Positions 1 through 7,440 of a DNA stretch of 12,163 bases are shown here, piece after piece. The notes under the pieces were generated by a model. It did no database searches, was not told where the DNA came from, and saw only the letters and a list, made by a program, of their open reading frames with translations. The number at the start of each line of letters is the position of its first letter. The stretch's first letter is position 1. This stretch comes from Halobacteria archaeon (lineage in GTDB: Bacteria > Pseudomonadota > Gammaproteobacteria > UBA9214): positions 1 through 12,163 of the forward strand of contig JABDRC010000282.1 of assembly GCA_013041945.1 (NCBI GenBank). Reading direction: 5' to 3'. The position numbers and the translations under genes were made by a program.

Positions 1-14
1 CCAATATCCACGAG

Positions 15-1580
15 CTACTCGTCCTCAACCGATACCGTCTCGATACGCTTGATCTTTCGCCGGTTCAGAACAATGCGCAGGCGTTTGTAGCGGACGCGGT
101 CACCACCTCCATAACGCAAAATCATGTTGATGTGATAGACGCGCTCGGCCTTTACTCTGCGGTAGTCATCCTTGTCCAGAACGAACAATTCCTTTCCCGG
201 ATTTCCCATGCGACGGGTGAAATCGGCAATGTTGAACCGCATGATGTCGTTGATGCCATCCGTGTCGATATCGTGAAAGGCAGAAGATATTGCCCGGGAG
301 GACAGCTTGATCCGTTTACGGTAGCGAAGAACACTCTCACTCACCCACTCGCTTTCGATCTCCGTAATGTGGTCCCTGCCCCTTATCTTCATGATGCGAT
401 CCGGCACCCTGGCCTCGTCGATGAAATCGAAACTCTCCCGGCAATGCCCGATCGGGTTACGGGGATCGCTGTAGATGCGCGTCTTGTGATCGAACAGCAT
501 GCTGGACACCATTCGCGAAAAGTATACCCGCAGCATCTCTTTGATCCGGTCCTTGAACATGTAGCCGATCACCAGCGCCAGAAAAACCGGCAACGTCAGA
601 GGGCCATATAACGACTGCGAGAGGAACAGGACAACGGTCGCAAACAGCATCGAGATGCCGGCGGCGATGCCAAACAGGCCATGCTCGATCACCTTGCCCT
701 CCTGCCGGGTCCTGGTATCGAGGAACAGGACGTTATGCATGTACTTCTTGAGCACGTTGCGCCGGAATATCAGTTGTTCATTGTCGTTCTTGTCGGTGGG
801 GATCGAGGGGTATCGATGGCTTTCGCGGTAGCGCAACTCGCGCGCAACGAGGTCCATTATCGTCCGCCGGCTCGTGCGCAAACGCGGGGCACCGGCTTCA
901 CGCAGTCGTCCCAGCAGATCGTAGCAATTCCGCTCGACCAGCAGGCTGACATACTCGTCGCCGAAGGTGTACATGGCGCTGGCCCGGGGCGGTACAGCGG
1001 GCAAAATAATCTTCGGCCGCAGTGCACGATAGGCATCGGTGATCGCCACGGCGGTACTGAGGTATTGCTGTACCAGCCGGGCACGGTCGTCCGGATCCGT
1101 GGTCTCGCCGATAAAGGTTACGAAATCCCTGAGTGAACTCTGCAGGATGCAGCAAAACAGCTTTAGCTGGTATTCGAATGCGTCGACATCCGCGTTATGG
1201 CCGCCTCTCTGCAACGGGTCGACGCTGGTTTCCAGCCGTGTCAGTGGACTGTCCTGTCTTCCCTCGATTTCCGTCAGCGATATTGAAGGGGTCTTGAACC
1301 GGATATGTGCCTGCAGGTCATCGTAGAACCTGGCCTTCGAATAATTAGCCCGATTCATCCCCAGGCTGTGCGGAACGAAGATGTAGCACTCCAGGTCGTA
1401 GGCCACAGCTGCATTTTCACGGCTCAGCGGGTAGTGCAGCTTGATCTCGAACTGGTGCAGGTCCCGTATCCGGATTGTCTCGTCGACCGGGCCAGCGGAT
1501 GCGAACACCACGCCTTGCATCGGCTTCTGGCGCGTGGCGGAAACCGGATGTTCGCCGAACCCATGGTGATCATCATTCAT
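15..1580 (-). CDS. Conserved-type hypothetical protein with a central two-helix membrane hairpin
   Basis: I do not recognise this 521-residue protein. It has no signal peptide. A long soluble N-terminal part (about 1-295) is rich in charged and aromatic residues. Two closely spaced hydrophobic segments follow, at about 301-321 and 326-342, and look like a membrane hairpin. A very basic C-terminal part (about 343-521) has many Arg/Lys clusters near the end. Placement of both flanks in the cytoplasm is inferred from the hairpin and the positive charges after it. There is no catalytic motif I can name. The ATG at 1580 has no clear Shine-Dalgarno sequence, so Met21 is a possible alternative start. 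The small lipoprotein gene lies 97 bases upstream on the same strand, so co-transcription is possible. Codon use and length support a real gene; the function is unknown. Confidence 0.85.
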   Translation of the reverse strand: MNDDHHGFGEHPVSATRQKPMQGVVFASAGPVDETIRIRDLHQFEIKLHYPLSRENAAVAYDLECYIFVPHSLGMNRANYSKARFYDDLQAHIRFKTPSISLTEIEGRQDSPLTRLETSVDPLQRGGHNADVDAFEYQLKLFCCILQSSLRDFVTFIGETTDPDDRARLVQQYLSTAVAITDAYRALRPKIILPAVPPRASAMYTFGDEYVSLLVERNCYDLLGRLREAGAPRLRTSRRTIMDLVARELRYRESHRYPSIPTDKNDNEQLIFRRNVLKKYMHNVLFLDTRTRQEGKVIEHGLFGIAAGISMLFATVVLFLSQSLYGPLTLPVFLALVIGYMFKDRIKEMLRVYFSRMVSSMLFDHKTRIYSDPRNPIGHCRESFDFIDEARVPDRIMKIRGRDHITEIESEWVSESVLRYRKRIKLSSRAISSAFHDIDTDGINDIMRFNIADFTRRMGNPGKELFVLDKDDYRRVKAERVYHINMILRYGGGDRVRYKRLRIVLNRRKIKRIETVSVEDE

Positions 1581-1621
1581 GCGTTGCTGTTACGATGCCG
1601 CTTGCATTTTCGCTACATGCC

Positions 1622-1654
1622 ATTGTTATGAATACTGCGCAAACAAGTAACAAT
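1622..1654. promoter_or_regulatory. Perfect 7-base inverted repeat upstream of the membrane-hairpin gene
   Basis: ATTGTTA at 1622-1628 and TAACAAT at 1648-1654 are exact reverse complements separated by 19 bases. They lie in the gap between the small lipoprotein gene and the 521-residue gene. The spacing would suit a dimeric regulator or a small hairpin in the transcript. No T-tract follows, so it is not a standard terminator. A match of this length can arise by chance in AT-rich intergenic DNA. Confidence 0.25.
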
Positions 1655-1676
1655 CCATGCCGGGTTTCAGTAATTA

Positions 1677-1913
1677 TTACTCGCACTCGATTTGCAGTCT
1701 GTCACCGTCGCATCGTGCCTTGCCGGTGGCCTGCTGTTGCTGCGCCACGCAATAACCGGCTGCAAACTCGTTGTCCCTGCCACTGAATTCCTCAATCGAT
1801 ACGTCGCTGCACTTTTCACCGAGCGGTCCCGGGATATCGATCCATTCGGTGCCACTGCACGCGGTCAGAACCGGCGTAATCACGACAAGCGCTACCAGAT
1901 AACATGGTTTCAT
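1677..1913 (-). CDS. Small cysteine-rich lipoprotein, unknown function
   Basis: This 78-residue protein starts with Lys3-type charge (MKP), then a hydrophobic stretch and a lipobox L16-T17-A18-C19, so Cys19 should be the lipidated N-terminus of the mature protein. Ser at +2 predicts outer-membrane sorting by the Lol rule. The mature part is short, about 60 residues, acidic, and carries four further cysteines at 35, 55, 68 and 77, which could form two disulfides in the periplasm. The start is well supported by a GGGAGAGG ribosome binding site just upstream of the ATG. I recognise no family. The next gene on the same strand, the 521-residue hairpin protein, begins 97 bases downstream. The signal peptide plus strong ribosome binding site makes a real gene likely despite the small size. 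Confidence 0.7.
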   Translation of the reverse strand: MKPCYLVALVVITPVLTACSGTEWIDIPGPLGEKCSDVSIEEFSGRDNEFAAGYCVAQQQQATGKARCDGDRLQIECE

Positions 1914-1954
1914 GATGCCTCTCCCGTCGCGTTATTGATCCACGCTTGCTTTAA

Positions 1955-1982
1955 AACCTAGCACCACACCCGTCGATATCAA
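1955..1982 (-). promoter_or_regulatory. Candidate sigma-70 promoter for the small lipoprotein gene
   Basis: Read on the minus strand, TTGATA (1982-1977) is followed after 16 bases by TAGGTT (1960-1955), with a TG one base before it, giving an extended -10 of the form TGnTAGGTT. The -35 matches the consensus at five of six positions but the -10 only at three of six. It ends about 40 bases before the ATG at 1913. This is motif matching only. Confidence 0.3.
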
Positions 1983-2029
1983 GCACTCCTCTGAAAGCTT
2001 TATTAGAACAAGAGATTACCTGAATACAG

Positions 2030-2056
2030 ATCAATAATATATCGTGTTGTATTGAT
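2030..2056. promoter_or_regulatory. 7-base dyad, possible operator
   Basis: ATCAATA at 2030-2036 and TATTGAT at 2050-2056 are exact reverse complements with a 13-base spacer. The half-site centres are 20 bases apart, about two helical turns. The related octamer TATTGATC also occurs at 1933-1940, at 2029-2036 (reverse strand), and at 3952-3959, the last just upstream of the transferase gene. The half-site resembles the TTGAT half of an FNR/CRP-type box, but no full box is present. Confidence 0.25.
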
Positions 2057-2365
2057 TGAACTGCATCATCAAAACGGCGAACAATGTCACCCCCTTGTCC
2101 ATGCAAACAGAAAACCCGGGCAGTGCTTGCTTTCTGATTCAGTTCGATCAGCATTCCCGAACAACTTTCTCCCCGTGACTGTCCCGGGTCAAAGCTCCGT
2201 GAACCGTAATACTTCAGTAACGTTGGTTGACTGATCGGGGATTCCGTCAAATACCTTATTGTCCAGCCCGGGAACGAGCGCCCGTAAATATCCCGGTAAT
2301 CGACAGGCAAAGGGTTTCTGTGGCGTCCATGCCTCATGATTCTTGCGCAGGTTCCATTTACCGCC

Positions 2366-3922
2366 TCACGCGATCCTTCCCGGCTCTGCATTGCCAGACA
2401 AAGCCGTCCCACCGGCACGGCGCGGGTCAGCCGCAACCACAAAACCCTCCCGCGGATCCCACAGCGCCGCGCTCACACCACCGAAATACATGGAGATGCC
2501 CGGAAACATGCGTTGCGGCACATCCAGCTGATGTACCGGCAAGGCCTCCTCGTAGGCGACCAGCATGTGGCCGTCGGCCTCCTCGACATGCAGCCGCGCA
2601 TGATCCACGGCGGCCTGCAACGGCATACCCAGCTGCATGAAGTTGACCAGGGTTTGCTGGATTGCCGTCGTAATCCGGCTGGCGCCGGGCGAACCGACCG
2701 CGAGTACCGCACCGTCGCGGTGACGCGCCACGGTCGGCGCCATATTGGATGGCAGGCGGCTGCCCGGGTTCCACACGTGCACACCGCGCCTGTTCAGTTC
2801 GAGTTCACCCAGACTGTTGTTCATGAAGATGCCGGTGCCCGGCGGCAGCACGCCTGACCCGTACCCCGCCGATACCGTGACCGAGCAGGCCAGGCCGGCA
2901 GAATCGACGGCCGAGGCATGCACGGTCGAAGGCGATGACAGGAAGCTGCGCAAATCCCCTGTCGACGCCTGTTCGAGCAGATTCCGGACATCACCCGGCA
3001 GGTTCTCGCTGCCGTCGAGGTGGTCGTAGCGAAAATCCAGCACCGCCTCCTGTACGCGAATCAGGTGTTCGAGTTCCGCCGGCGTCCAGTCATCCTGCGG
3101 CCGGTCGCCCATCAGCAGCAACATGGCGACCAGCACCGCACCACCCAGTGCCGGTGGAGAATCGGTTGCCACCGTCCAGTCATTCACCTCCACATCGAGC
3201 GTCGGTGACAGCAGCGCCTGGTAGCCTGCCATGTCCCGGCGGGTAAGAATGCCCCCGTGGGCCTCGATGCAGGCGGTGATCTGCCTGGCCAGATCACCCC
3301 GGTAGAATTCGTCCGCGCCGCCTTCGGCAATGCAGCGCAGGCTTTCGTCCAGGTGCTCGATGCGTACCATGCTGCCCGGTTTGTAGAGTTCGCCGTCGGC
3401 ATCATAAAACGTCTCCAGGCTGTGTTTGTCCCAGCCATAGATCGATTCATGGGTGAGTTGCAGGTAGAGACAGGAAGCCTCCGACAGGGGAAAGCCGTCA
3501 CGCGCCAGCTCCCAGGCCGGCTCGACCAGCACGCGCCATGGCACCCTGCCATAGCGACCGGAGGCAAGTGCATAGGCGGCCAGATTACCGGGCACCGCCA
3601 CCGAACCGTGGCCCACCGTGGTGCGCATACCGCCGCCATACTCGAGGAACACCTCCGCGGTGGCCTGCCCGAAGCGGCTCTTCGGCAGCCCCGTGCCGGG
3701 CATGACCGCGGCCCCGTCTATCATCACCGGGGCGTCGCCGGGCGGCCAGATGGTCAGGAAACCGCTCGCCGCCAGCGAGCAAACGCCGGGTTCGACCACA
3801 CAGGAAACCAGTGATGCGGCAATGGCCGCATCAACCGCATTGCCCCCTTCGCGCGCGACCCGCGCGCCGGCATCCGCCGCAAGCTGGTTGCCGGAGGCTA
3901 CGGCCACTTCAAGCATAATCAC
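2366..3922 (-). CDS. Gamma-glutamyltransferase-like Ntn hydrolase, apparently cytoplasmic
   Basis: The gamma-glutamyltransferase family is made as a proenzyme that cuts itself so that a threonine becomes the N-terminal nucleophile of the small subunit. Here the motif PSTVHASAVD places that threonine at Thr333, giving predicted chains of about 332 and 186 residues. Other family marks are GGNAVDAA (27-34), the NN pair at 368-369, MAPT (394-397) and GSPGASRI (410-417). The usual signal peptide is missing. The glycine-rich N-terminal loop is replaced by CSLAASGF, and by hand alignment the arginine that holds the glutamate alpha-carboxylate in the E. coli enzyme is not conserved. The NNxLGExxLN form in place of NNxMDDF also points to a divergent branch. 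The substrate is therefore uncertain: glutathione-type compounds or another gamma-glutamyl or acyl amide. The start is GTG at 3922, with ATG at 3916 as an alternative. Neither has a strong ribosome binding site. Confidence 0.88.
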   Translation of the reverse strand: MIMLEVAVASGNQLAADAGARVAREGGNAVDAAIAASLVSCVVEPGVCSLAASGFLTIWPPGDAPVMIDGAAVMPGTGLPKSRFGQATAEVFLEYGGGMRTTVGHGSVAVPGNLAAYALASGRYGRVPWRVLVEPAWELARDGFPLSEASCLYLQLTHESIYGWDKHSLETFYDADGELYKPGSMVRIEHLDESLRCIAEGGADEFYRGDLARQITACIEAHGGILTRRDMAGYQALLSPTLDVEVNDWTVATDSPPALGGAVLVAMLLLMGDRPQDDWTPAELEHLIRVQEAVLDFRYDHLDGSENLPGDVRNLLEQASTGDLRSFLSSPSTVHASAVDSAGLACSVTVSAGYGSGVLPPGTGIFMNNSLGELELNRRGVHVWNPGSRLPSNMAPTVARHRDGAVLAVGSPGASRITTAIQQTLVNFMQLGMPLQAAVDHARLHVEEADGHMLVAYEEALPVHQLDVPQRMFPGISMYFGGVSAALWDPREGFVVAADPRRAGGTALSGNAEPGRIA

Positions 3923-4147
3923 TCATTGGTGAACAACTGTTGAATTTCCGGTATTGATCGTTTTCGCTACAGCGCAATTACCCTTCAATTCAGTCTGCAG
4001 GTCAACTTCAGCCAAGACCGACCTGCCGGGCGCTCTCTCGCACCCTGCACTGGCATGCACACGGCACAGGCCGAAAGCTGACATTGGCACTGCATTCCGA
4101 CTGCCCGCCGCAGGCAGGCCCGGGATCGTCAGCAGCAGACTGCTCGC
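3923..4147. other. 225-base gap between the transferase gene and rsmI
   Basis: No gene is supported here. It should hold the transferase gene's promoter: on the minus strand TTGACC (4005-4000) and TAATTG (3980-3975) are present, but their 19-base spacing is long. A short dyad CTGCC (4101-4105) / GGCAG (4113-4117) lies just downstream of rsmI. It has no T-tract, so a factor-independent terminator is not convincing. A TATTGATC octamer lies at 3952-3959. Confidence 0.4.
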
Positions 4148-5002
4148 CTAAGTGCCCCTGATTTTCAGTCCATACTCATACAAACGGTTCTTTGCCACAC
4201 CGGTGATTTTCGCCGCCAGCGCGGCGGCCTGTTTCAGTGGCAATTCCTCCAGCAGCACCGCGAGTGTACGGCGGACCTGCTCATCCGGCGCAGTCTCATC
4301 CATGGCGGCGCCCCGCACCATGACCACGAACTCGCCCTTCTGCTGCCGGTTATCCTCACCGGTTTCCCGGCACAGGTCGCCCAGCGTGCCGGCGCGGACC
4401 GTTTCGAAGACCTTGGTCAGTTCGCGGGCCACGACCGCCTCGCGGGAAGCCCCGAAACACCCGGCCATGTCGGCCAGTGAGTCCACGATCCGGTGGCTGG
4501 ACTCGTAAAACACCAGCGTGACCGTCTCGCTCGCCAGTTCGGCCAGCCGCTGGCGCCGGGCCGCCTGTTTCGGCGGCAGAAATCCCTCGAACCGGAACCG
4601 GTCGGTCGGCAGGCCGGCGACCGACAACGCCGCGGTCAGCGCGGACGGTCCCGGCACGGACAGCACATCGATACCGGCGGCGCGCGCCATGCGCACGAGG
4701 ACATAACCGGGATCGCTGATCAGCGGCGTGCCGGCATCACTGATCAGCGCCACATCTTCACCCTGCCCGAGCCGCTGGACCAGGGTGCCGGCCATGCTTC
4801 TCTCGTTGTGGTCGTGCAGGGCCACAAGACGCGTTCCTACACCGAAATGCGCCAGCAGCTTCTTGCTGTGACGGGTGTCTTCGGCTGCAATGACCGGGAC
4901 CGAGGACAACACCTCGACCGCCCGCGGGGACATATCCTGCAGGTTGCCGATCGGCGTGGCCACCACGTAGAGCTTGCCGGGATTTTTTGCGTGTGCGCCC
5001 AT
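4148..5002 (-). CDS. rsmI: 16S rRNA (cytidine1402-2'-O)-methyltransferase
   Basis: RsmI uses S-adenosylmethionine to methylate the ribose 2'-OH of C1402 in the decoding centre of 16S rRNA, fine-tuning start-codon choice. The 284-residue length is normal. It has the tetrapyrrole-methylase fold signatures in order: VATPIGNLQD (14-23), AAEDTRHS (39-46), SDAGTPLISDPG (88-99), PGPSA (117-121) and FEGFLPPK (138-145). The family's small C-terminal helical domain is present, including LPLKQAAALAAKITG and the ending KNRLYEYGL. The start at 5002 has an AGGA about 10 bases upstream. The gene is divergent from lpoA across a 101-base gap, the arrangement usual in gammaproteobacteria. Nothing is truncated or unusual in the sequence. 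Confidence 0.97.
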   Translation of the reverse strand: MGAHAKNPGKLYVVATPIGNLQDMSPRAVEVLSSVPVIAAEDTRHSKKLLAHFGVGTRLVALHDHNERSMAGTLVQRLGQGEDVALISDAGTPLISDPGYVLVRMARAAGIDVLSVPGPSALTAALSVAGLPTDRFRFEGFLPPKQAARRQRLAELASETVTLVFYESSHRIVDSLADMAGCFGASREAVVARELTKVFETVRAGTLGDLCRETGEDNRQQKGEFVVMVRGAAMDETAPDEQVRRTLAVLLEELPLKQAAALAAKITGVAKNRLYEYGLKIRGT

Positions 5003-5103
5003 GACCGGAACATCCTATCAGGGACAGGAACAAATACATAAAGGTGGACGAATATGCCGCTTTTCAGTAGAGTCACCGCCACTGCCATCCACGTATTATC
5101 CTG

Positions 5104-6993
5104 ATGCCGATTACCCGATTCCTCCTGCTCGCCACTCTGTTGACCGCCCTCCTGAGCGGCTGCGGCCAGGTCATGACCATCGCACCGGGCAGCAGCCTGG
5201 AGCGGTTGCAGCAACAGGCACAACAGCTCGAGGCCGACGGCAATCACCAGGGTGCGGCCCAGTTATACCTGAACGCCGCCCGCACGGCCGCAGGGGACGA
5301 ACGTCACACACTGCAACTGCTGGCCGCCGGCAGCCTGGTGCGCGGCGATGACACCGACCGGGCGACGACCCTGCTCGACGAATTGGCGACGGTGCCGTTG
5401 TCGGAGCACAACCGCCAGCACTACACCCTGCTGCGGGCCGCCATCGCGCTGGCCGGCCAGCGACCGGAGACGGTCCTGACACTGCTGGCGGAGGTGCCGG
5501 AGAGCGGCCCGTTCATCGCGGATTACCGGCGCCTGCGCGCGGATGCCAGGCTGCAGAACTCGCAGTATTTCCGCGCCGCCAGGGAGCGCGTTCTGCTCGA
5601 CCCGCTGCTGACCGACCCGGAAGAACAGCAGGTGAACCGGCGCGCGATCTGGGACGCCGTCAACAGCCTGACCGACCAGGAACTGCAGACACTGCGCAGC
5701 GCACCCCCGCCGGACGTCCTCGGTGGGTGGATGGAACTGGTCGAATTGACGCGGCTCTACCTGCAACAACCGGATGCCCTGGCCGAAGTGACGCCGCACT
5801 GGCAGCGTCGCTATCCCGGACACCCGGCTGTCGGCGAATTTCTGGACCGCCTGCTCGACAGCATGCGGGCGGCCGGGCAGCCGCCCGCGCACATCGGCGT
5901 CCTGCTTCCCCTGCGCGGCGCCCTGTCGGGCGCCGCGCATGCAATCAGGGACGGCATCGTCGCCGCCTATTACGACACCCCCGAGGGCAGCCTGCGGCCA
6001 CAGCTCCGCTTTTACGACTCGGGTGACACGCCGGACAGCGCCGTGGCGGCCTATCTCGATGCCGTCACGAACGGGGCGCAGTTCGTCATCGGGCCGTTGC
6101 GCAAGGAATCCGTGCAGGCGCTCGCGTCCCGAATACCGCTGGAAGTGGAGGTGCTGGGACTCAACCGGATTACCGACCCGTCGCTGTACAACCCGGCCCT
6201 CTATCAGTTCGGACTGGCGCCCGAGGACGAGGCCCGCGAGGTCGCCCGGCTGGCCTGGCGCAGTGGCCACACGCGGGCGATTGCACTGCTGCCGGAGACA
6301 CAGTGGGGCGAACGCGTGTACACCGCATTTGCCGGGGAATGGGAAATGCTGGGCGGACGCGTTGCAGAAGTGCAACGCTACGACTCAGGCAAGGCCGATC
6401 ATGGTCCGGTCCTCAAGGACCTGCTCAACCTCGATACGAGCAAGGCACGCCATCAGAAACTCGCCCGTAAGCTGGGCAAAGACCTGGACTTCGAACCGCG
6501 CCGGCGCCAGGACGTCGATTTTGTCTTTCTGGCGGCCGCCCCGCGCCAGGCCCGCCTGATCAGGCCGCAGCTGGATTTCTATCGTGCATCCGACCTCCCC
6601 GTCTATGCCACATCTCGCGTGTATTCGGGCAGGCCGGACAGCGACAAGGATGCGGACATGAACGGGATTATTTTCTGCGACACGCCCTGGACACTGGAAC
6701 AACGTGCCAGCTGGAACCACCTGCAGCGGGGTATCAGTGAATTCTGGCCGAACGAAGCCATACGGTATGCACGGCTGTATGCGCTGGGCATCGATGCCTA
6801 CCGGGTCATTCCCTACCTCGGCGAACTGAATGAAGGCATGTTCAGTGCCTACCACGGTGTCACCGGCAACCTGTCGCTGTCTGACGACGGTCACCTCAAC
6901 CGCACACTGCGCTGCGCCGTTTTTCGCCAGGGCATGCCGGTCCTGCTCGAGCCCGACGCGCCGGACACACAGGCTGCAAGTACGATACGCTGA
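5104..6993 (+). CDS. lpoA: Penicillin-binding protein activator LpoA, outer-membrane lipoprotein
   Basis: LpoA is an outer-membrane lipoprotein that reaches through the periplasm to stimulate the peptidoglycan synthase PBP1A. This 629-residue protein, slightly shorter than the 678-residue E. coli form, has a signal peptide with lipobox L17-S18-G19-C20. A helical TPR-like N-terminal region (about 30-255) is followed by a periplasmic-binding-protein-like domain from about 262 to the end. That domain starts with HIGVLLPLRGALSGAAHAIR and includes VDFVFLAAAPRQARLIRPQL and DADMNGIIFCDTPW. The order rsmI, lpoA, yraN is the classic gammaproteobacterial one. The start is fixed by the signal peptide, but there is no Shine-Dalgarno sequence before the ATG. 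A TATTAT lies at 5094-5099, only four bases upstream, so a leaderless or very short-leader transcript is possible. Yra-type neighbours make the assignment strong. Confidence 0.95.
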   Translation: MPITRFLLLATLLTALLSGCGQVMTIAPGSSLERLQQQAQQLEADGNHQGAAQLYLNAARTAAGDERHTLQLLAAGSLVRGDDTDRATTLLDELATVPLSEHNRQHYTLLRAAIALAGQRPETVLTLLAEVPESGPFIADYRRLRADARLQNSQYFRAARERVLLDPLLTDPEEQQVNRRAIWDAVNSLTDQELQTLRSAPPPDVLGGWMELVELTRLYLQQPDALAEVTPHWQRRYPGHPAVGEFLDRLLDSMRAAGQPPAHIGVLLPLRGALSGAAHAIRDGIVAAYYDTPEGSLRPQLRFYDSGDTPDSAVAAYLDAVTNGAQFVIGPLRKESVQALASRIPLEVEVLGLNRITDPSLYNPALYQFGLAPEDEAREVARLAWRSGHTRAIALLPETQWGERVYTAFAGEWEMLGGRVAEVQRYDSGKADHGPVLKDLLNLDTSKARHQKLARKLGKDLDFEPRRRQDVDFVFLAAAPRQARLIRPQLDFYRASDLPVYATSRVYSGRPDSDKDADMNGIIFCDTPWTLEQRASWNHLQRGISEFWPNEAIRYARLYALGIDAYRVIPYLGELNEGMFSAYHGVTGNLSLSDDGHLNRTLRCAVFRQGMPVLLEPDAPDTQAASTIR

Positions 6994-6994
6994 C

Positions 6995-7354
6995 ATGCAG
7001 GCCGGTGACCGTGGTCGCGCGGCCGAGGAACGTGCCTGTCACTATCTTGCGGACCGTGGTCTTGTCCTGCTGGAGCGGAATTACCGCTGCCGACGCGGCG
7101 AGATCGACCTTATCCTGCGGGATGCAGACACCCTGGTATTCGTTGAGGTACGATACCGCAGGCAGGCCAGCTTCGGCAGCGCCGCGGAAAGCGTGGACCG
7201 GCGCAAACAGACACGACTGTCTGCCTGCGCCAGGCAATACCTGCAGGCCCGGCCGCACGCTGCCCGGACAGGCTGTCGCTTTGATGTTGTGGCCATTGAC
7301 GGGCCGGAGCATGTGATTGAATGGATCAGGGACGCCTTTGCCGTCATTGAATAA
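6995..7354 (+). CDS. yraN: YraN/UPF0102 family protein, predicted endonuclease-like fold
   Basis: This 119-residue protein matches the YraN (UPF0102) family in size and motifs: an N-terminal GRAAEERACHYLADRG helix, then GEIDLI (35-40) and VFVEVRYR (48-55). The acidic residues Glu36, Asp38 and Glu51 sit where restriction-endonuclease-like folds place metal ligands. The family's biochemical role is not settled. The open frame continues upstream within lpoA, but the ATG at 6995 is chosen because it gives the family's normal length and follows the lpoA stop codon after a single base. That indicates translational coupling, which fits the absence of a separate ribosome binding site. The gene is intact. 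In E. coli it lies between lpoA and diaA; here diaA does not follow. Confidence 0.93.
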   Translation: MQAGDRGRAAEERACHYLADRGLVLLERNYRCRRGEIDLILRDADTLVFVEVRYRRQASFGSAAESVDRRKQTRLSACARQYLQARPHAARTGCRFDVVAIDGPEHVIEWIRDAFAVIE

Positions 7355-7423
7355 CACCGACATAACGGGAACATTGTGCTGACATCGCGGTCGCATCCAC
7401 AGTATCCCCACCATGTATTCCCG

Positions 7424-7430
7424 AAAGGAG
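7424..7430 (+). promoter_or_regulatory. Strong ribosome binding site of the dolP-like gene
   Basis: AAAGGAG lies 10 bases before the ATG at 7441. It is the clearest Shine-Dalgarno sequence on the plus strand of this window, whereas lpoA, yraN and trhO have weak or no sites. It fixes the start of the lipoprotein gene and suggests relatively high translation of that product. The 86-base gap holding it, 7355-7440, contains no gene. Confidence 0.75.
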
Positions 7431-7440
7431 AAACACGTCT

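Larger units (their letters stand above)
1914..2365. other. 452-base intergenic region without a convincing gene
   Basis: The region lies between the small lipoprotein gene and the gamma-glutamyltransferase-like gene. Part of it (about 1985-2060) is much more AT-rich than the genes. It holds the dyad ATCAATA (2030-2036) / TATTGAT (2050-2056) and a weak promoter candidate for the lipoprotein gene. A minus-strand open frame at 1951-2442 runs through it, but has no recognisable domain and overlaps the end of the transferase gene, so I do not call it. I see no terminator with a T-tract for the transferase gene, and no RNA gene. Confidence 0.6.

Noticed and set aside
1951..2442. Minus-strand open frame of 163 codons between the lipoprotein and transferase genes
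   Set aside because: It overlaps the last 77 bases of the transferase gene, has no recognisable domain, an irregular amino-acid composition and no clear ribosome binding site. It also crosses the AT-rich stretch with the dyad. I treat it as chance.
4101..4117. CTGCC / GGCAG dyad as a terminator of rsmI
   Set aside because: The stem is only five base pairs and no T-tract follows on the minus strand, so it does not qualify as a factor-independent terminator.
5263..6375. Minus-strand open frame of 370 codons inside lpoA
   Set aside because: It is antisense to a well-identified gene and its composition is that of the GC-rich complementary frame, with no family motif.
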